NCBI GenBank assembly: GCA_028823175.1
Contig: JAPKBZ010000024.1
Span: 1-53,658 of the forward strand
Direction of reading: 5' to 3'
Source: Myxococcota bacterium
Lineage (GTDB): Bacteria > Myxococcota_A > UBA9160 > UBA4427
Length of the DNA: 53,658 bases
Shown here: positions 1 to 8,006 of the stretch, in pieces
Layout of the letters: every line of letters starts with the position of its first letter
Position numbering within the stretch: the first letter of the stretch is position 1
Translations under genes and position numbers: made by a program
The notes under the pieces: generated by a model
What the model saw: the letters and a program-made list of their open reading frames with translations, nothing else
What the model was told of the DNA's origin: nothing
Databases searched by the model: none

Positions 1-18
1 CCGGTTCCGGTGGAGGGG

Positions 19-948
19 CTAGCGGATCGCGACGGGGTTAATGATGGCCTGAACGGTGCCCACCAGGCGCGGCTGGCCCAACACGAAGAGGAATTCTCCG
101 ACCCCATCGGCGGCCAGCGCCCGGGTGTCCATGTTCTCGAGAATGTAGACCCCGTAGCGGGCGAGGAGCTCGGGGTGGACGGGAAAGGCCATGGCGGGGT
201 CTTCCGGGGGCAGGGCCTCGAGGGCCCAGGTATCCGCACCAATGGCGACGACCCCGAGCCCAGCGAGGTAATGGGCGCCGTCGAGCCCTAGACCCGGCTG
301 TCCGGCCATGAACCGCTGGGGGTCACTCTCCGCGAGCTCCAACCAACCCGTATGAAAGAGTACGACGTCCCCCTTTTCGATTTCTAGACCCTGGCTGCGA
401 GCCGCCGCTTCGATCTGCTTGCGGTTGAAGGCCGTGGCCGCGGGCACCGGGTTGACCCCGTAGTGTTGGGTCATGTCCAGCAGGACTCCTCGGGTCACAA
501 TGGGGGGGAGGGTGTCCATCCCGAATTTGAGCAGGCCCGATGTGGAGACAAACTCGTCCGCCCGGGTGTTGTTGTAGTAGACGTGGTTCTTCCCCATGTG
601 GCCGAGCCCGTCGATCTGACTTCCGATCCCCATCCACGTTTGGACGAGGTCGTCGTTGCCCGTGGCCTTGTTGCTGCCCAGGGGCGTGCCCATCCCGTCG
701 GAGAGTTGAACCACGGTGACCTGGTAGTTGCGCGGCCCGTAGGCGGGAGTGTTCGGTCCAGTGGGAACGCCGAGCGGATAGGTCTTTCCCGTTTTGATCA
801 ATTTTGCGGCCTCGAGAACCTTGGCCGGGGAGAGGTTGTTGATGGCACCCAAGGTGTCTTCGGGCCCATAGGGGGAAGGCACGTCGGCGAGGCTCGAGAC
901 AGGAATCGCCAGGGCAAAAGCGGCAACCAGGGCGAGAGGGCGAAGCAT
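19..948 (-). CDS. Secreted cyclase-family (kynurenine formamidase-like) hydrolase
   Basis: This 309-residue protein starts with a cleavable-looking signal peptide (hydrophobic residues 4-20, then Ala-Asp), so it probably acts in the periplasm. It matches the large cyclase family (PF04199): the metal-binding segment GSQIDGLGHMG lies at residues 109-119, with Gln111, Asp113 and His117 in the positions where kynurenine formamidase has His, Asp and His. The Gln form is what I recall for the roughly 300-residue branch, whose substrates are mostly unknown. The ATG start is supported by an AAGGAG-type ribosome site about 6 bases upstream. The gene is divergent from the FAH-fold gene, which suggests joint use in ring or amide cleavage. 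Substrate is not deducible. The fold call is firm. Confidence 0.85.
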   Translation of the reverse strand: MLRPLALVAAFALAIPVSSLADVPSPYGPEDTLGAINNLSPAKVLEAAKLIKTGKTYPLGVPTGPNTPAYGPRNYQVTVVQLSDGMGTPLGSNKATGNDDLVQTWMGIGSQIDGLGHMGKNHVYYNNTRADEFVSTSGLLKFGMDTLPPIVTRGVLLDMTQHYGVNPVPAATAFNRKQIEAAARSQGLEIEKGDVVLFHTGWLELAESDPQRFMAGQPGLGLDGAHYLAGLGVVAIGADTWALEALPPEDPAMAFPVHPELLARYGVYILENMDTRALAADGVGEFLFVLGQPRLVGTVQAIINPVAIR

Positions 949-1100
949 GATGGGGCTCCTTCTTCAATCAATCGATAGGGGATACTCCGTAAAACAAGGT
1001 AGCAGTCCCCGCAGTCCTAGAAGGGTTCGGGCCAGGAGTTCATTCGTGACCAGACAGTGGATCGCTCGGCCTGGAATTCCGTCTCTGGCGCATCGAATTT

Positions 1101-1128
1101 GTCTCGACTGCGAGAAGCCAATCGAGAC
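1101..1128. promoter_or_regulatory. Inverted repeat, possible operator, between divergent genes
   Basis: GTCTCGA (1101-1107) and TCGAGAC (1122-1128) are perfect 7-base inverted arms 14 bases apart, so their centres are 21 bases, or two helical turns, apart. The site lies in the 243-base gap between the cyclase and the FAH-fold gene. A dimeric regulator could bind here and control both. No regulator gene is adjacent, so the role is inferred. Confidence 0.35.
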
Positions 1129-1191
1129 TTACTGAGAACTGACCTATGGTCTGCTGGCGGACAATATCGAGATGGAGTGTGTCAACAGCGT

Positions 1192-2169
1192 ATGAGGCTT
1201 CTGGCGCTTATTACAATTTCTCTGATCGTGTTTGGTCTATCCCTCGGGCTCTATCTCTTTCGCCCCTTCCTTGTCTACCCCGAGCCCGCCGAGTTGAGCT
1301 GCCTGGATCCCCAGCAGGGATACCTCGAGGTGCTGGGCCCTCCGGGCGAGGTCTATGGGCTGGGGCTCAGCTATGCCGGACACATCAAGGAGTCACCCGG
1401 TTTATACGACCCCGGCGCGGGGTTGCTCACGTTTCCCAAGCGTGCCCATGCGGTCAATCGGGGGGATGAAATCGCGTATCCCTCTCGGGACGACCTGCTA
1501 CAGGGAGTACGTAATCTCGACCCTCTGCACGCCGAAGTGCTGGAGAAGGAATTCCCAGAGATTCCCGCTCTTCTCGATTATGAGGTCGAGGTCGGTCTTC
1601 AGATCCGAGAAGACATCTTGCTATCCGATCTCGAACGAAGTGATTTCGTTCCGCCCGTTGGGTATTTCGTCGCGAACGACGTCACGGCACGTATCCTGAT
1701 CGGTATGGCGCCTGAATTTGGGGCCACGGTGGCGTATCTCGCCGAGGGCAAGGGGCTCGCGGGGTTCCTCCCCGTCGGCGACCGGGTTTGGGTTCCCGCC
1801 CAGGCCGGGCCGGATGCGTGGCTCTGTGTCGAGTTGAAGACCGAGGTGAACGGCGAACTGCGCCAGCAGGCGTCTTCCGCGGATATCATCGTTGGACCCC
1901 GAGAAATCTTGGCGGGAGTCGCGCAGGCTTTTGACCTGACGGGTTTTCAGGCGGGCGATTGGGTGATTACGGGAACGCCTCCGGGCGTTGCCTCCCAGGT
2001 TCCCGGTTGGATCCAACGGGCCCTATCCCTGGTCGACCCCAGCGCCGAGATCAAGCTTGATTTTATGATCCGGAGCGCTGGCTCCGACCCCGCATACCTT
2101 CGCCCGGGCGATGAAGTGACCGTGAGTGCCGGGATCCTGGGAAGCAAGACCAGTCGGATTGTCCGGTGA
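1192..2169 (+). CDS. Membrane-anchored fumarylacetoacetate hydrolase-fold protein
   Basis: The 325-residue product has an uncleaved-looking N-terminal hydrophobic helix (residues 3-23) followed by a FAH C-terminal-type domain. Family metal ligands are visible: Glu131 and Glu133 in DYEVEVG, Asp163 in ANDVT, and a late GTPPGV glycine loop. FAH-family members cleave or isomerise acylpyruvates and related oxo-acids in aromatic degradation. The membrane anchor is unusual because most members are cytosolic. The ATG at 1192 is preferred because it begins the hydrophobic helix. An upstream in-frame ATG at 1057 would add 45 polar residues of poor character. A GGAG lies rather far upstream (near 1174), so the start is uncertain. 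The Rieske gene follows 33 bases downstream, probably in the same operon. Confidence 0.8.
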   Translation: MRLLALITISLIVFGLSLGLYLFRPFLVYPEPAELSCLDPQQGYLEVLGPPGEVYGLGLSYAGHIKESPGLYDPGAGLLTFPKRAHAVNRGDEIAYPSRDDLLQGVRNLDPLHAEVLEKEFPEIPALLDYEVEVGLQIREDILLSDLERSDFVPPVGYFVANDVTARILIGMAPEFGATVAYLAEGKGLAGFLPVGDRVWVPAQAGPDAWLCVELKTEVNGELRQQASSADIIVGPREILAGVAQAFDLTGFQAGDWVITGTPPGVASQVPGWIQRALSLVDPSAEIKLDFMIRSAGSDPAYLRPGDEVTVSAGILGSKTSRIVR

Positions 2170-2202
2170 GGTTTTGCCTCTCGCTTAGAGGAGGCTGTCC
2201 GG

Positions 2203-3027
2203 GTGCCCGATGAGTTGAGACTCGGTGCGGTCTACGAGCGGAGCATTGCGGCCTCCCTCGAGCGGCTTTGGGAGAACGTTCACGACTGGGAACACCTCCC
2301 CTGGGTTCACGAGGGCGCCTTCTCGGGCATCGAATTGGAGGAGTCCGGGGATTGGGGTTGGCGAGCCCGGGTCGGCCTTGCGGGGGGAGACGAAACCCTG
2401 AGGGTAGAATTGCGCCGGGAGCCCGATCGCGAGGTCTACCACACCCGGACACTCGAGGGCCCGGGCGAGGGCTCGGATACCATCGTGCGATTGATCCCCC
2501 GATCCGAGCGGGTGACCGATATTCGCGTCGAATTCTGGCTCGCCGTCCCCGATGAGCAGCAGGCCGAGATGTTCGGAAAGGGGCTGCTTACCCTCTATGC
2601 CCGACTCTGGGACGAGGACGAGGCGATGATGGTCATGCGCCAAGAAGTCATCGATGGCGTTCGCTCGAGTCCGGCTCGAGCCGGCACTGCTGCCCCCGCG
2701 CCCCTGGCCTTGGGGCCGTGGTCTGAGTTGTCCGCCCGGTTGCCACTGGCCGTCTCGACCGCCCAGGGTGAATTTCGCGTGGTCGAGACCGATTCGGGCT
2801 TCTTTGCCCACTCGGTCTTCTGCCCTCATCGCGGCGGTCCCCTCGGCGAAGGCGAGATCGAGGCAGGCCATGTGGTGTGTCCCTGGCACGGCTACCGCTT
2901 TGTCTTGGCGAGCGGCCGGGGCGCCGATGGGCGTCGCTGCCACATGGCCAAGCCCCCCCGCGTCGAATTGGGGGCCGACGGCCAGGCGCTCCTGTTTTTT
3001 GCCGACGACCGGATCGCCGAGGCCTAG
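2203..3027 (+). CDS. SRPBCC-like plus Rieske [2Fe-2S] two-domain protein
   Basis: Residues 1-150 look like a SRPBCC/START-type ligand-binding domain (ERSI..SLERLWENVHDWEHLPWVH). Residues 165-270 form a Rieske ferredoxin domain with cluster ligands Cys207 and His209 (CPHRGG) and Cys226 and His229 (CPWHGYRF). Rieske oxygenases have the reverse order (Rieske first, catalytic SRPBCC second) and carry a mononuclear iron site that I do not see here. This is therefore more likely an electron-transfer or ligand-gated redox protein than a full oxygenase. The GTG start at 2203 follows a strong GAGGAG near 2188-2193. The stop is followed directly by an in-frame Lys-Ala repeat (see the 3040 repeat). Confidence 0.82.
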   Translation: MPDELRLGAVYERSIAASLERLWENVHDWEHLPWVHEGAFSGIELEESGDWGWRARVGLAGGDETLRVELRREPDREVYHTRTLEGPGEGSDTIVRLIPRSERVTDIRVEFWLAVPDEQQAEMFGKGLLTLYARLWDEDEAMMVMRQEVIDGVRSSPARAGTAAPAPLALGPWSELSARLPLAVSTAQGEFRVVETDSGFFAHSVFCPHRGGPLGEGEIEAGHVVCPWHGYRFVLASGRGADGRRCHMAKPPRVELGADGQALLFFADDRIAEA

Positions 3028-3039
3028 CCGGACGAGGGC

Positions 3040-3078
3040 AAAGCCAAAGCCAAAGCCAAAGCCAAGGGCAAAGCCAAA
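3040..3078. repeat. Hexamer (AAAGCC) tandem repeat after a stop codon
   Basis: Four perfect AAAGCC units (3040-3063), one degenerate unit AAGGGC and one further perfect unit lie 12 bases after the Rieske stop codon. Read in the Rieske frame they would encode alternating Lys-Ala. The last unit also forms a 6-base hairpin (AAAGCC with GGCTTT, 3070-3086), which is the only terminator-like structure between these convergent genes. It has no long T tract. Confidence 0.85.
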
Positions 3079-3111
3079 TGGGCTTTCCGAGCCAGGGTTG
3101 CGACCGACTGG

Positions 3112-3993
3112 CTAGGCACCGAGGCAGCGCCGGATCGCCTCCCGGTGGAAGGCCATCAGGCTTTCCGCAGATGCCAGTTCCCCTGGCTCCATTCGCTGAT
3201 GCAGGGAGGGCAGGGCGTGAAAGGGAATGGCCGGGTAGGCGTGATGCTCGGCGTGGTAGGCCATATTCCACATCAGCCAACCTAGGCTTGGGTGGACAAG
3301 AAAAGTTCGGGTTCGCTCGAGCTGGCTTCCCTGGTTGGCCATTCCAGTATGCTCCGCCATCAAGTAGAAGCCGAGGCCCAGGTGCGCGAGGGGCCAGGCG
3401 AGTAGGAAGAAAGCGAAGCCGGGTACGGTGACGAGCCCCAACCCCCCACCCCCGACGATGAGCAGAGAGTAGAGCCGACTCTCCCATGCGACACGCCGGC
3501 GTTTGTCCTCGCCGATGAAGGGGAAGAGTGGATGCCAGAGTGAGTAGGGAAAAAACGCGCAGACCAGGGTGAAGGCGAGTTTGCCCAGCATTAGAGGTTG
3601 TCCCGAGATCCGGAGCAGGTAGCTCATGGGGTTGCCCGGCCAGCCCTTGAGAAGCTCGGGGGAGGAGGAAAGCTCGGGGTCCCGCCCGGGGTCCTGGGTC
3701 CAGCGGTGATGGGCGAGGTGCATTTCACGAAAGAAGCTTGGGCTTTGCAGCATGGCGAGGGCACCGAGCCAGGTACCCGCGCTGTTCGCGAAATCACTCG
3801 CGAACGCCGTTCGATGCCCGGTTTCATGCATCAGGGGAAAGAATCCGACCAGCGCGGTCGCGCAGAGGGCCAGGGCGAGCCAGGCCGCGAGGCTTTGCTG
3901 GTTGCATAAATGCGCGGCTGCCCACCCCGAGAGGGCGAAGGTGACGACGGTGACGGTTGCTCGAGCGAGCCCGGGACCGTTTTTCTTGGCCAT
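3112..3993 (-). CDS. Membrane fatty acid desaturase
   Basis: The 293-residue integral membrane protein carries the three histidine boxes of the di-iron desaturase family (PF00487): HETGH at 56-60, HLAHH at 92-96 and HAEHH at 247-251, plus a further His215. Hydrophobic spans lie near 12-50, 72-84, 135-160 and 175-212. It should insert a double bond, or hydroxylate, a lipid acyl chain or carotenoid-like substrate. The ATG at 3993 lies 38 bases after the GH gene stop. A TTG at 4035 overlaps that stop as TTGA and would give a 307-residue, translationally coupled product. TTGA coupling occurs elsewhere in this window, so the longer form is plausible. Third gene of the PhyH-GH-desaturase cluster. 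Confidence 0.85.
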   Translation of the reverse strand: MAKKNGPGLARATVTVVTFALSGWAAAHLCNQQSLAAWLALALCATALVGFFPLMHETGHRTAFASDFANSAGTWLGALAMLQSPSFFREMHLAHHRWTQDPGRDPELSSSPELLKGWPGNPMSYLLRISGQPLMLGKLAFTLVCAFFPYSLWHPLFPFIGEDKRRRVAWESRLYSLLIVGGGGLGLVTVPGFAFFLLAWPLAHLGLGFYLMAEHTGMANQGSQLERTRTFLVHPSLGWLMWNMAYHAEHHAYPAIPFHALPSLHQRMEPGELASAESLMAFHREAIRRCLGA

Positions 3994-4031
3994 GAGTCCG
4001 CGCAGGCTTTCCGGGGATAGCCGGTCGCCGG

Positions 4032-5144
4032 TCAAGAGGAGGGTTTGTCGGCGTTGGGGTTCGAGGCGCCGAGAAAAACGCGCAGGAAGCTCTCTTCTTC
4101 GGGGTCGAAGGGCGTGCCGTCGGCGCGCAGAATGTCGTGAAACCAGATCTCCGGCTCGGTCGGTGGTTCGTCCTCGAACCAACTCCACCAAGGGCAGATT
4201 GTCTGGGTCCGGCCACTCACCAACCCCCAATTGATGGCGCCGATCCGTCGCTCACTGAAAATCGGCAAATGGGTCTGGAAGAGGCTTTTCATCTGACGAG
4301 CCAGGTACTCGGTGCAGAAGAGGGGGCGTTGGGTCGTTTCTTCGAGCTTTCCAACGAACTCCACCAGATCATCGGGCGGCCCGTAGTGATGGAAAGAGAC
4401 GATATCCGAGCCGGCCAGTTGCAGTTCGGGAACGTCCTCGGGGAGGGGCTCGATGGGACTCGACCAGAGCCCCGAGGTCAGAGGCTGGGTTGGCTTTTGA
4501 GAGCGGGTCCATTCGAAGACGTCCGCCAAGAGGGGCAGGCAGGCCTCGCCGACGCGGTCGCCTCCCGGGTGGGTATAACCGCCGGGTTCGTTGTAGACAT
4601 CCCACATTAGGATGCGGGCATCGTCGCTAAAATGACCGACCACACCCTTCACGTAATTCGCTAAGCGGGCCGGAATCGTTGGGTCGTCGGGGTAGGCCTG
4701 GAGAACGGGAAGGCCGGGCCCCTGGACCCAGCCCGAATTGTGCCGGCCCGGATGAGGTTCGGGTTGAGGGCCGAGTTTGGGGTTCGGGTTCCAGACGTCG
4801 TCGAAGAGAACCGGGAGAACCCGAATGCCGTGAGCCTCGGCACAGCCCAGTACTCGGTCGATTCGTCCGAGGAATCCCTGGGAGTCCTGCTCCCAGAGCA
4901 GGTCGTGGAGATAGATGCGCATGGTGTTGAAACCGAGCTTCGCTCCCCAGCCCAGTTCGCGGTCGATGGTGGCAAGGTCGAAAGTCTCGGCCTGCCACAT
5001 TTCGAGCTGGTTGATCGCAGTGCTGGGGGAAAAATTACAGCCGACGGGCAGGTCTTGTTCCTCCCACCATTGGCGGGCTTGCCCGACGCTCCAGCGGGCG
5101 GCCTGAGCGGCAGAAACGTTTGAAGTCGGGGTTTTCTCTGGCAT
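4032..5144 (-). CDS. GH5-like (cellulase/1,4-beta-xylanase type) glycoside hydrolase
   Basis: The 370-residue protein has a TIM-barrel clan A glycosidase pattern. The acid/base Glu186 is in YNEPG at the end of strand 4, FHHYG at 251-255 precedes strand 7, and the probable nucleophile is Glu279 in CTEY. GFNTMRIYLHD (residues 71-81) is the usual early-strand motif. No signal peptide is visible, so it may be cytosolic and act on an oligosaccharide or a glycosylated small molecule rather than on polymer. It lies 15 bases after PhyH and just before the desaturase, an odd combination that hints at glycolipid or glycoside modification. That link is inference. Confidence 0.83.
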   Translation of the reverse strand: MPEKTPTSNVSAAQAARWSVGQARQWWEEQDLPVGCNFSPSTAINQLEMWQAETFDLATIDRELGWGAKLGFNTMRIYLHDLLWEQDSQGFLGRIDRVLGCAEAHGIRVLPVLFDDVWNPNPKLGPQPEPHPGRHNSGWVQGPGLPVLQAYPDDPTIPARLANYVKGVVGHFSDDARILMWDVYNEPGGYTHPGGDRVGEACLPLLADVFEWTRSQKPTQPLTSGLWSSPIEPLPEDVPELQLAGSDIVSFHHYGPPDDLVEFVGKLEETTQRPLFCTEYLARQMKSLFQTHLPIFSERRIGAINWGLVSGRTQTICPWWSWFEDEPPTEPEIWFHDILRADGTPFDPEEESFLRVFLGASNPNADKPSS

Positions 5145-5159
5145 GCTGGTTGTCGACCT

Positions 5160-5960
5160 TCAGGAGTGGCTTGAGGTGTCTCGGCGGATTTCCCGATTCT
5201 GGCGATTTCTCCACTGGACCAGACCTGAGGGCTGATAGGCAAGGAGGTAGGCGCGTCGATCCTCCTCGCTGCGATTCGTCTGGGATCCGTGAACGATATC
5301 CCGGTGGAAGAATCCGACCGAGCCCGCCGGAAGGTCGATCGGAATCGGTTCTTCGTCGACGAGATCGACGTCTGTATAGAGCCGGCCCAGGGTTCCCCGA
5401 TCCTTTAGGGATTCCAGCGCTCCATATTTGTGGGTGCCGGGGATGACCCAGAGGCAGCCGTTTTCCACGGTCCCGTCGTCGAGGTATACGATCAGCGTGA
5501 TGACACGTTCGAGATCCTCGGCGCCGTAGGCCCAATAGGGTCCCTCTTGGTGCCAGGGGAAGGGGGCGCCACCGGGTCGCTTGACATTGAGCTTGTCGCT
5601 GAAGAGCGAGAGTTCGTCGCATCCGATGATATCCGCACAGGGTTTCCAGAGCCGGGGGTCATCGATGACGTCGCCGAGTCGGTCATCGATCTGAAAAACG
5701 GGCTCCATGGAGCGCACCGCACGAAGATTCTCGTCCCACTCCCACTTGACCGTCGATCCGAGAATGTCTTGGAATTTTTGATTGTCGACGACTTCCAGAG
5801 GACCGGCATCGCCGCGCGACTCAGCGTCCAGGACCTTCGTGTGGGCGTTCTCGATGGCTTCACGGATGCTCTGAAGCTCTGCCTCGGGGAAGACATTCAG
5901 GCGCGTGAAGTACCCGAGCTTTTCGTATTGGTCCCGTTCTTCGGGTGTGACTTCATGCAT
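5160..5960 (-). CDS. Phytanoyl-CoA dioxygenase (PhyH) family protein
   Basis: This 266-residue protein belongs to the Fe(II)/2-oxoglutarate oxygenase family PF05721. The iron triad appears as His137 and Glu139 in WHQEG and His224 in DIVHGS, with a 2-oxoglutarate-binding Arg near 235-236. The usual HxD motif is HxE here, a carboxylate substitution. PhyH enzymes hydroxylate lipids and small molecules; the substrate is unknown. It is the first gene of a three-gene minus-strand cluster with the GH5-like enzyme and the desaturase. The ribosome site is weak. A 235-base gap separates it from the divergent LolC/E-like gene. Confidence 0.85.
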   Translation of the reverse strand: MHEVTPEERDQYEKLGYFTRLNVFPEAELQSIREAIENAHTKVLDAESRGDAGPLEVVDNQKFQDILGSTVKWEWDENLRAVRSMEPVFQIDDRLGDVIDDPRLWKPCADIIGCDELSLFSDKLNVKRPGGAPFPWHQEGPYWAYGAEDLERVITLIVYLDDGTVENGCLWVIPGTHKYGALESLKDRGTLGRLYTDVDLVDEEPIPIDLPAGSVGFFHRDIVHGSQTNRSEEDRRAYLLAYQPSGLVQWRNRQNREIRRDTSSHS

Positions 5961-6195
5961 TAAAAACTCGTTTCGTAGGTGTTTCGGGCAGCTCGTGATT
6001 TGGCCGACGGCCCGCTGCCGATGGGACGCAATACCGACCCCGTCTCGGTCCTAGCCAGGTCGCCGTATGGCCTTCGCGATGATATCTGCTTTTGAAAGGC
6101 CGCGCAGGGCGCTCGACACGTCTCGCCGCTATGGTTTGCGCTGGCGTCGGCGGGGTTGTTTTCCCCGTTCCAAGACCAGCCCACGGAACGAGACC

Positions 6196-7995
6196 TTGGA
6201 TACCCTAAGCGGAGTCTGGAGCGCGATCGAGGCCCTGGGCGGTGGTCTGTCGTTGGCCTTTATCGTGGCGGTCGCCATCGCGCTGATGATCGTGGCCGTG
6301 GTCTATATGTCGGCCGCCTTTGTCGTCCTCGGGCGCTTCGCCCGTGGGGCGAAACGCCCGAGAGTGGTGGCCCCAGCGGCCGCGATCCTTTGCGGCTTCT
6401 TCGCGTGGCTTGGCTTGGGTTTTTTCCATCCCCAACTCGCCGCGGCATCCTGGGGAGCCTGGGCTCGCGTCTATCTGCCCGTCTTCGTCGGGTTGCTCGG
6501 CTTCTCGGCGTTCTTCATGGCGCTCTACCGGGGGGCTCTTGGGCGCACGGTTTTTCCCCGCCTTCTGCTCACGGTCTTGCTCCCGGCGCTGGCCGGATTG
6601 GCCTTCAGCTTCCTTGAGGTGCCAGCCGGGGGTATGGAGCGCCAGGAGGCCGCTCTCGGGGGCGTTGCTCTCGGAATCCTACTCGGTTTGCTGCCTCTCG
6701 CCGTGGCCGGATTGATCGAGATGCGGAGCCGGGCAGAGTGGTTCATTGCCACGCGCTACCTGGTGGCGGAAAGAAGGCAGGTCTTCATATCGGCCATCAC
6801 ACTGATTTGTGTGGGAGCGGTCGCTTCTGGGGTCTGGCTGATTATCACCGTTCTTTCGGTGATGAATGGCTTTGAGCGTACGTGGCGCGATGAGATCGTG
6901 GGCAACTACGCTCACTTCCTGGTTCGGAGTTATTATGGGGAAGTTCTCGAGCCGGCAGCGACGCTGGCAAAGATCGAAAGCGTAGAGGGGGTCGTAGCCG
7001 CCAGCCCCTTCGTCGAAGCCGAAGGGATGGTGCGTAAACCCAAGGGCGGTATCGCCCCGGTGCGCCTACGCGGGATCGACCCGGTCAAGGCCAGGCAAGT
7101 CACGCGACTGGACGAAAGAGTGCTCGAGGGAAGTTTGGACGATCTGGGGATTCGGGACTCGGCCCAAGAGGCAGAGGATCCAGGTCTGATGATCGGCAAT
7201 GCGCTCGCTGAGAGCCTCGATGTGGGCCTCGGGGATACGCTGATCCTGATCTCGCCCCATGGCGGTCGGCCGACGCCCCTGGGACCGTCTCCTCGGCTGG
7301 TGCGGTTCGAGGTGAGGGGGATCTTCGAATCGAGTTTTCTGCAGTTCGACGAACTCTACGCCTATGCCGATATCCCCGCCGTTCTGGCCTTCCTTGGCAG
7401 GGAAGAGGGTGTGTCGGGCTTCGAGGTTCGCACTGTCGATTTTTTTCGGTCGCGTCGTGTGGCCGATGCCGTGGAGATCGAATTGGGTCATCCCTTCTTC
7501 GGACGTGACTGGAAGGAACTCTTCCCCGGCTTTTTCCACGCCCTCCAGGACAATCGTTCGCTGATGTTCATGCTCCTGATCATGATCATGGTGGTTTCCG
7601 CTTTTGTGATCGTGGTCACGCTGATGATGATGATCATGGCGAAATCAAGAGATGTGGCGATCTTGAAGACCATGGGCGCACGGGACCAGAGTATCGAGCT
7701 GATTTTCGCCATCGAGGGCACTCTGATCGGCATCGTCGGAGTGGCGGTGGGCGTCTTGGCAGGGATAGCTGTTTCTACTCAACTCGCCTGGATCCAGGGA
7801 CGGATCGAGGAAGTGACGGGTATCGATACCCTGCCCGCGAGCGTCTACCAGGTGTCCAGCCTGCCCTCGGAGGTCGACCCGCTCCAAGTATTCGGGGTGG
7901 TGAGTATCGCGTTGATCCTGTCCCTGGGAGCGACCCTTCTCCCGAGTCGTCACGGCGCGCGCTTGGATCCGGTGGAGGCGCTCCGGGAGGATTGA
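6196..7995 (+). CDS. LolC/LolE-like ABC permease with five-helix N-terminal extension
   Basis: From about residue 183 of this 599-residue protein the sequence follows LolC/LolE: FIATRYL...SAITLICVGAVASG...VLSVMNGFER, then a periplasmic domain, then three helices with the FtsX-like core (VAILKTMGA) and the terminal PSRHGARLDPVEALR. Those permeases extract outer-membrane lipoproteins from the inner membrane with the LolD ATPase. Ahead of this lie five additional hydrophobic spans (about residues 15-43, 56-78, 88-110, 116-140 and 153-175) not found in E. coli LolC or LolE. The TTG at 6196 is preferred because the upstream ATG at 6067 would add 43 Arg-rich residues, but the start is uncertain. 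No ATPase gene is adjacent. It converges on the PpiC gene with 11 bases between. Confidence 0.8.
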   Translation: MDTLSGVWSAIEALGGGLSLAFIVAVAIALMIVAVVYMSAAFVVLGRFARGAKRPRVVAPAAAILCGFFAWLGLGFFHPQLAAASWGAWARVYLPVFVGLLGFSAFFMALYRGALGRTVFPRLLLTVLLPALAGLAFSFLEVPAGGMERQEAALGGVALGILLGLLPLAVAGLIEMRSRAEWFIATRYLVAERRQVFISAITLICVGAVASGVWLIITVLSVMNGFERTWRDEIVGNYAHFLVRSYYGEVLEPAATLAKIESVEGVVAASPFVEAEGMVRKPKGGIAPVRLRGIDPVKARQVTRLDERVLEGSLDDLGIRDSAQEAEDPGLMIGNALAESLDVGLGDTLILISPHGGRPTPLGPSPRLVRFEVRGIFESSFLQFDELYAYADIPAVLAFLGREEGVSGFEVRTVDFFRSRRVADAVEIELGHPFFGRDWKELFPGFFHALQDNRSLMFMLLIMIMVVSAFVIVVTLMMMIMAKSRDVAILKTMGARDQSIELIFAIEGTLIGIVGVAVGVLAGIAVSTQLAWIQGRIEEVTGIDTLPASVYQVSSLPSEVDPLQVFGVVSIALILSLGATLLPSRHGARLDPVEALRED

Positions 7996-8006
7996 GTGGG
8001 GTCTTA

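Noticed and set aside
2203..3027. Ring-hydroxylating oxygenase alpha subunit
   Set aside because: Domain order is reversed, the protein is too short, and the mononuclear iron ligands are not visible.
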